Source: Glycomyces sp. YM15
GTDB taxonomy: Bacteria; Actinomycetota; Actinomycetes; Mycobacteriales; Micromonosporaceae
DNA length: 45,849 nt
Assembly: GCF_016918015.1 (NCBI RefSeq)
Contig: NZ_JAERMK010000011.1
Coordinates: 11,327 to 57,175, forward strand
Reading direction: 5' to 3'
Part shown: piece by piece, positions 41,688-45,849 of the stretch
Position numbering within the stretch: the first letter of the stretch is position 1
How the letters are laid out: each line of letters starts with the position of its first letter
Program-made: the position numbers and the translations under genes
Notes under the pieces: model-generated
Told to the model about the DNA's origin: nothing
Database searches by the model: none
What the model saw: only the letters and a program-made list of their open reading frames with translations

Positions 41688-42575
41688 TCAATCTTTCTTG
41701 CGCCACCGGGTCACGTTCGCGGACACCGTCACTTCGATCTTCTCGGGCAGCGCGGCCACGGCCGCGGCGAGCTCGGCGGCGTCGAGGTGGCGGGCGCTCG
41801 GGCCCATGCCGACGAGCCGCAGCACCTCGTCATGTCCCAAACCGATCGAATACCGGATGTCGTCGGTCCGCTCGGCTTCGAAGAGGGCGCCGAGTTGATC
41901 GGCGGTCCGCTGCGGTTTCGCGGGGTCGACGCTCAGCATGTCCAAGGCGTCGACGAGTTCGCGCAGGTGGTCCTGCCGGGGGGTGAGGACCACGAGTGCT
42001 CCTCGTGGGTGGAGCACGCGCGCGATCTCGTCGGCGTTGCGGGGGGCGAAGACGTTGAGGACCGCGGCGGCCGCGCCGTCGCGTACGGGCAGTCGCTGCC
42101 ACGCGTCGGCGAGCACCGCGGCGGGACGCCGCTGCGGTGCGGCGGCTCGCCGCGGGTCGCGCTCCGGAATGGCGCGCTTGGCGCAGCGCCGCAGCGCGTA
42201 CTTCGAGGTGTCGAGGCCGATGCCCTCGCGCGTGTCGTCGACCGCCAGCGCGGCGGCGAGGTAATGCCCTGTGCCGCAACCCGGTTCGATGATCACGCCG
42301 GGCGCGTCGGTGAGGGAGGCGTTCGCGACGGCCGCCATGAGCGGGTCGTAGACGCCGGAGTCGAGGAAGTCCTCGCGGGCGGCGACCTGCTCGGCGGTGT
42401 CGCCGGTCGTCGCGTTCGATCCGGGCGCGAGCAGCGGGGCGTAGCCCTGCTTGGCGAGGTCGAAGGAGTGGCCGTTCGGGCAGGACAGGCGCCGTTCGGC
42501 CTGGGCGAGCGGCTCCCCGCAGTTCGGGCAGGCCAGCGCGTCGAGGGCGGGCAGGGTCACTGGGCTGTCTGTCAA
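41688..42575 (-). CDS. 23S rRNA (guanine-N1)-methyltransferase, RlmA/TlrB-like
   Basis: A 295-residue SAM methyltransferase of the RlmA family. The N-terminal zinc finger has Cys16, Cys19, Cys32 and His36 (CPNCGEPL ... SCPNGHSFDLAKQGY). The SAM site is VIIEPGCGTGHYLAAAL, followed by VLNVFAPRNADEIARVL and TPRQDHLREL. RlmAI methylates G745 and RlmAII/TlrB methylates G748 of 23S rRNA; TlrB gives resistance to tylosin-type macrolides. Actinomycete members are usually of the G748 type, but the position cannot be read from sequence. Its ATG overlaps the tetR stop by 4 bases, so the two are coupled. Confidence 0.92.
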   Translation of the reverse strand: MTDSPVTLPALDALACPNCGEPLAQAERRLSCPNGHSFDLAKQGYAPLLAPGSNATTGDTAEQVAAREDFLDSGVYDPLMAAVANASLTDAPGVIIEPGCGTGHYLAAALAVDDTREGIGLDTSKYALRRCAKRAIPERDPRRAAAPQRRPAAVLADAWQRLPVRDGAAAAVLNVFAPRNADEIARVLHPRGALVVLTPRQDHLRELVDALDMLSVDPAKPQRTADQLGALFEAERTDDIRYSIGLGHDEVLRLVGMGPSARHLDAAELAAAVAALPEKIEVTVSANVTRWRKKD

Positions 42576-43159
42576 GGTGCCGCTTTCGGGTCGAGGAGCC
42601 GGACGAAGGCCCTGAACGCAGCGGGCATGTCGAACGACTCGGGCTCATGGAGCCACTGGAACTGCAGACCGTCCATGATCGCGATGACGAGCGGCGCGGC
42701 CTCCTCCGGGGTGAGCCCGGACGGGAGCCGGTCACCCCATTCCTGGCGGAGGGTGGCGGCGAGGGCCACGCGGACGCGGCGGTAGCGGAGCCGGAAGTAC
42801 TCGGCGGCGGGGTGGTCCTCGGTGACGGATTCGCCGAGGAGCGCGGAGAAGGTGCGGACGATCGCCTCGCGGTGCGCGTTCGCTTCCACCACGCCCATGG
42901 TGGCGGCCATGGTCATCGGTTCGGCGGTGGTGTCGCGGCCGCCGGTGTCGGTGCGTTCGCGGAACTGGATCACGCCGATGAGCAGGGCTTCTTTGCTCGG
43001 GAAGTAATGGAGGAGCCCCTGCTGGGTGAGGCCGACCTTCTCGGCGACGGCGGCGAGGCTGGCGCCGCGGTAGCCGCGTTCGGCGATGACCTCGATGGCG
43101 GCCCGCACGATCTCGTCGCGGCGGGCCTGGCCGCGGGCGCTGTGCTGCGTGCTCGTCAT
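42572..43159 (-). CDS. TetR-family transcriptional regulator
   Basis: A 195-residue TetR repressor. The DNA-binding domain (about 10-60) reads RRDEIVRAAIEVIAERGYRGASLAAVAEKVGLTQQGLLHYFPSKEALL. The ligand domain (about 80-190) is of the TetR_C group with GLQFQWLHEP near the end. It is divergent from the GH3 gene and heads the methyltransferase operon. A perfect palindrome in the spacer of its own promoter indicates autorepression and possibly control of both directions. The ribosome site is weak. Confidence 0.94.
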   Translation of the reverse strand: MTSTQHSARGQARRDEIVRAAIEVIAERGYRGASLAAVAEKVGLTQQGLLHYFPSKEALLIGVIQFRERTDTGGRDTTAEPMTMAATMGVVEANAHREAIVRTFSALLGESVTEDHPAAEYFRLRYRRVRVALAATLRQEWGDRLPSGLTPEEAAPLVIAIMDGLQFQWLHEPESFDMPAAFRAFVRLLDPKAAP

Positions 43160-43222
43160 GGGCGTCTCGAATCTGCGGGGGGGCGGGTGCTCCGAGCATA
43201 GAGGGTAACAGTTGAGACACGG

Positions 43223-43251
43223 AATCTACCGATCACTCGGTAAGCGTGCAA
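43223..43251 (-). promoter_or_regulatory. tetR promoter
   Basis: On the minus strand TTGCAC (43251-43246), a 17-base spacer and TAGATT (43228-43223). The start of transcription would be near 43216, about 55 bases before the tetR ATG. Confidence 0.6.
43227..43242. promoter_or_regulatory. TetR operator
   Basis: TACCGATCACTCGGTA has perfect 6-bp arms with a 4-base centre, a usual TetR-family operator design. It lies inside the -35/-10 spacer of the tetR promoter and within the 141-base gap to the GH3 gene. Confidence 0.7.
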
Positions 43252-43300
43252 AGATTTCCATGCCCCCGGGATCAACGAGGAACACTGAGAGGATGGCGTC

Positions 43301-45775
43301 ATGAGCGACTGGAGCGTTCCGGCCGACAGGCCCGAGTACGACGCGGCCGTCGAAGCGGCCTTGGCGAAGATGGACCTGGAGACGAAGGCCGACCTGCTGG
43401 CCGGGCTCGACATGTGGCGGACGATCGCCGTGCCCGAGGCGGGCCTGCGGTCGATGACCGTCTCCGACGGCCCGATCGGGGTGCGCGGCCGCTTCTGGAC
43501 CGCCGCGGACCCGTCGCTCGCGCTGCCGAGCCCTACCGCGCAGGCCGCCTCGTGGAACCCGGAACTGGTGCGCCGCATCGGGAACCTGCTCGCGGCCGAA
43601 TCCCGCCGCAAGAACGTGGACGTGCTGCTCGCGCCCACCATCAACCTGCACCGGTCGCCGCTGGGCGGTCGCCACTTCGAGGCGTTCAGCGAGGACCCGT
43701 ACCTGACCGGGCGCATCGCCCAGGCGTACGTGGCCGGGGTCCAGGAGTGCGGCGTCGGGACGACGATGAAGCACTACGTGGGCAACGACGCCGAGACCGA
43801 CCGGTTCACGGTGGACAACATCATCGGCGAGCGGACGCTTCGTGAGCTCTACCTGCGGCCCTTCGAGATGGTCACGGCCGCCGTGCACCCGTGGGGCGTC
43901 ATGACCGCCTACAACTCTGTCAACGGCCACACCATGACCGCGCACAAGGAGCTCATGGCGGTCCTGCGCCGGGAGTTCGGATTCGACGGCTTCAACGTCT
44001 CCGACTGGGGCGCCGCGCGCCACGCCGTCGAGGGCATCGAGGCCGGGCTCGACCTCGCCATGCCAGGGCCGTTCACCGTGTACGGCGAGCACCTCGTCGC
44101 GGCCGTCCGCGAAGGCCGCACCAGCGAGACGCATGTCGACGACGCGGTGCGCCGCATGCTCAAGCTCGCCGCCCGCGTCGGCGCCCTCGAAGGCGTCCGG
44201 GCAGCGGTGGACGAACGCATCGAAGCCGTCGCCGACCCCGAGGCGCTGCTGCGCGAGATCGCCCAGCGCTCCTTCGTGCTCGCGCAGAACAACGCCCCCG
44301 AAGGCGGCCACAACCCGGTCCTGCCGCTTCAGGCCGACGCGATCCGGTACCTGGCGCTCATCGGCCCGGCCGCGGCCGAGGCCCGCATCCTCGGCGGGGG
44401 CTCCGCCACCGTGTTCCCGTCCGAGGTGGTCTCCCCGCTCGACGGCCTCCGCGAGGCTCTCGGCGACCGCGTCCACTACGCGCAGGGCGTGGACCTGTTC
44501 GAGCAGATCCAGCCCGCCGGGCGGGGCTTCGACCTCAACGTGCGGCCGGTGCGGACCGACGGCGGCGAACTGCCCGCCGAGCCGCTCGCGAACGGCGACG
44601 TCAAATGGATGGGCTACCTGCCGGGCGACCTCCCGCAAGAGGAGTTCGACCACGCCGTCCTCGACGGCGTCTTCACCGTCGCCGAGACGGGCGAGCACGT
44701 GTTCGGCACCAGGGGCTTCGGGCACCACAGGCTCGTCATCGACGGCGACGTGGTCTTCGACGCCGACCAGTTCTACGAGACCGACGACCCGTTCGAGGCG
44801 TTCTTCGGGCCCGGCGTCGAACGCGTGACCCTGCATCTCGAAGCGGGTCAGCGGATCCCGGTCAGGCTCGAATTCACGCCGTTCTCGTTCCCGCCCGGCT
44901 TCCCGCCCTCGGTCCTGTTCGGGCTCATGCACACCGGACCCCGCCCGAACGAGGACCGGCTCATCGCCGAGGCCGTCGACGCGGCCCGCGCCGCCGACGT
45001 CGCCGTCGTCGTGGTCTCCACGACCGCGCTCACCGAATCCGAGGGCTTCGACCGGCGCGACCTGCGCCTGCCGGGACGCCAGGACGAACTCGTCGCGGCC
45101 GTCGCCGAGGCCAACCCGCACACGGTCGTCGTCGTCAACACCGGCTCCCCGGTCGAGATGCCCTGGGCCGACGACGTCGCCGCGATACTCCTCACCTGGT
45201 TCCCCGGCCAGGAGGGCGGGCACGCGCTCGCCGACGTCCTGCTCGGCGCCGAACCGGGCGGGCGCCTCACCACGACGTGGCCGCGCCGCCTCGAAGACGC
45301 CCCCGTCGTCCAGGTCGTGCCGCGCGACGGCGAACTCCACTACGACGAGGGCGTCTTCATCGGCTACCGGGCCTGGGAGCAGCGCGACGGGTACGAGCCC
45401 GCGTACTGGTTCGGCCACGGCCTCTCCTACACCGCATGGGAATACGAGGGCCTGGTCGTCGACGGCGGCGAAGCGAGGATCCGGGTCCGCAACGCCGGCG
45501 AGGTGACCGGCCGCGAGGTCGTCCAGGTCTACCTCGCCTCTGAGTCCGGTCTCAACATCGAAGGCGGCATCGAGACCCACCGCCTGGCGGGCTTCGCCGC
45601 CATCGAGGCGGCCCCTGGCGAGACCGTCGAGGTCACGATCCCGCTCGAGGAGCGCTCGTTCCAGTTCTGGAGCGAGGCGGACCACGCCTGGCGGACCGTG
45701 CCGGGCGCTTGGACCGTGGCCGCGGGCCGCAGCGTCGCCGACCTGCGACTGAAAACCCAGGTCAAAAAGCACTAG
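43301..45775 (+). CDS. GH3 beta-glucosidase with PA14 domain
   Basis: An 824-residue GH3 enzyme. The (beta/alpha)8 domain (about 1-300) has KHYVGNDAETDR and the nucleophile Asp235 in VSDWGA. The alpha/beta sandwich is split by a PA14 domain (about 425-560; GDVKWMGYL, GEHVFGTRGFGHHRLVIDGDVVFD). The second half of the sandwich contains ESEGFDRRDLRLPGRQ and WFPGQEGG. A fibronectin-III-like domain (about 715-815) ends it. No signal peptide is seen, so the enzyme is likely cytosolic. The same layout occurs in macrolide-reactivating glucosidases (DesR, OleR, EryBI) and in common beta-glucosidases. AGAGG lies 8 bases before the ATG. Confidence 0.95.
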   Translation: MSDWSVPADRPEYDAAVEAALAKMDLETKADLLAGLDMWRTIAVPEAGLRSMTVSDGPIGVRGRFWTAADPSLALPSPTAQAASWNPELVRRIGNLLAAESRRKNVDVLLAPTINLHRSPLGGRHFEAFSEDPYLTGRIAQAYVAGVQECGVGTTMKHYVGNDAETDRFTVDNIIGERTLRELYLRPFEMVTAAVHPWGVMTAYNSVNGHTMTAHKELMAVLRREFGFDGFNVSDWGAARHAVEGIEAGLDLAMPGPFTVYGEHLVAAVREGRTSETHVDDAVRRMLKLAARVGALEGVRAAVDERIEAVADPEALLREIAQRSFVLAQNNAPEGGHNPVLPLQADAIRYLALIGPAAAEARILGGGSATVFPSEVVSPLDGLREALGDRVHYAQGVDLFEQIQPAGRGFDLNVRPVRTDGGELPAEPLANGDVKWMGYLPGDLPQEEFDHAVLDGVFTVAETGEHVFGTRGFGHHRLVIDGDVVFDADQFYETDDPFEAFFGPGVERVTLHLEAGQRIPVRLEFTPFSFPPGFPPSVLFGLMHTGPRPNEDRLIAEAVDAARAADVAVVVVSTTALTESEGFDRRDLRLPGRQDELVAAVAEANPHTVVVVNTGSPVEMPWADDVAAILLTWFPGQEGGHALADVLLGAEPGGRLTTTWPRRLEDAPVVQVVPRDGELHYDEGVFIGYRAWEQRDGYEPAYWFGHGLSYTAWEYEGLVVDGGEARIRVRNAGEVTGREVVQVYLASESGLNIEGGIETHRLAGFAAIEAAPGETVEVTIPLEERSFQFWSEADHAWRTVPGAWTVAAGRSVADLRLKTQVKKH

Positions 45776-45784
45776 AAAAGCGCG

Positions 45785-45810
45785 GCGGGGGGGGCCCGAG
45801 TACCCCCCGC
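45785..45810 (+). terminator. Possible terminator after the GH3 gene
   Basis: GCGGGGGG (45785-45792) and CCCCCCGC (45803-45810) can pair 10 bases past the stop. The surrounding G/C homopolymers may include sequencing errors at the contig end, so confidence is low. Confidence 0.3.
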
Positions 45811-45849
45811 CCCCCCGGGGGCGGGAAAGGATTGAGAAACCCGGGGGCG

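Noticed and set aside
1..45849. CRISPR arrays, rRNA genes, prophage genes, classic riboswitches or a toxin-antitoxin pair
   Set aside because: No regularly spaced repeats, rRNA cores, phage structural genes or recognisable riboswitch cores were found on either strand; ribF and the TenI/ThiE-like gene lack FMN/TPP riboswitch-like leaders.

Overview
The window is very GC-rich DNA (roughly 70% by eye) from an actinomycete. It combines GTG/TTG starts, leaderless-looking genes, a carbohydrate ABC transporter without its own ATPase, an AfsR/SARP-type regulator and the gene order ribF-rpsO-pnp-M16 peptidase-dapB that is conserved in Streptomyces and relatives. Something close to Streptomyces, Micromonospora or Glycomyces is likely, but the genus cannot be fixed from the sequence alone. 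The first ~30 and last ~70 bases are homopolymer-rich and look like contig edges.

Layout. 1-6300 (minus strand): a housekeeping block of riboflavin kinase/FAD synthetase (ribF), ribosomal protein S15 (rpsO), polynucleotide phosphorylase (pnp), an M16 zinc peptidase and dihydrodipicolinate reductase (dapB). 6300-8000: a small membrane protein and a secreted phospholipase-D-like protein. 8000-13020: a sugar-uptake module with a lipoprotein binding protein and two permeases on the minus strand and a divergent GH1 beta-glucosidase; a CebR-like operator lies between them. 13020-21460: a TenI/ThiE-like protein, a DinB-like (maleylpyruvate isomerase-type) protein, a YibE/F membrane protein, a LysR regulator divergent from an aminotransferase, a DUF1707-like protein, a pterin carbinolamine dehydratase, a beta-carbonic anhydrase, an HxlR regulator and a DUF1445 protein. 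21600-29800: a large SARP/NB-ARC/TPR regulator followed by a quinone oxidoreductase, an MFS exporter, an XRE regulator divergent from a short-chain dehydrogenase, and a GNAT acetyltransferase.

29800-30700 holds a decayed IS200/IS605-type TnpB element with lower GC, next to a CAU-anticodon tRNA. 30950-36500 is a branched-chain amino acid/amide ABC transporter. Its permease LivH carries an unusual secreted N-terminal domain, and its binding-protein gene runs convergently instead of leading the operon. 36500-41600 contains two unrecognised polytopic membrane proteins, a PfkB sugar kinase with a clear promoter/operator, a GNAT enzyme and a lipoprotein glutamine cyclotransferase. 41680-45780 has a TetR regulator co-transcribed with an RlmA/TlrB-type 23S rRNA methyltransferase, divergent from a PA14-containing GH3 beta-glucosidase.

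The strongest candidates for follow-up are the TetR-RlmA//GH3 module, which recalls macrolide self-resistance loci, the LivH fusion with its rearranged liv locus, tandem PHO/AfsR-box-like repeats before the SARP gene, and several operators placed exactly on predicted promoters.
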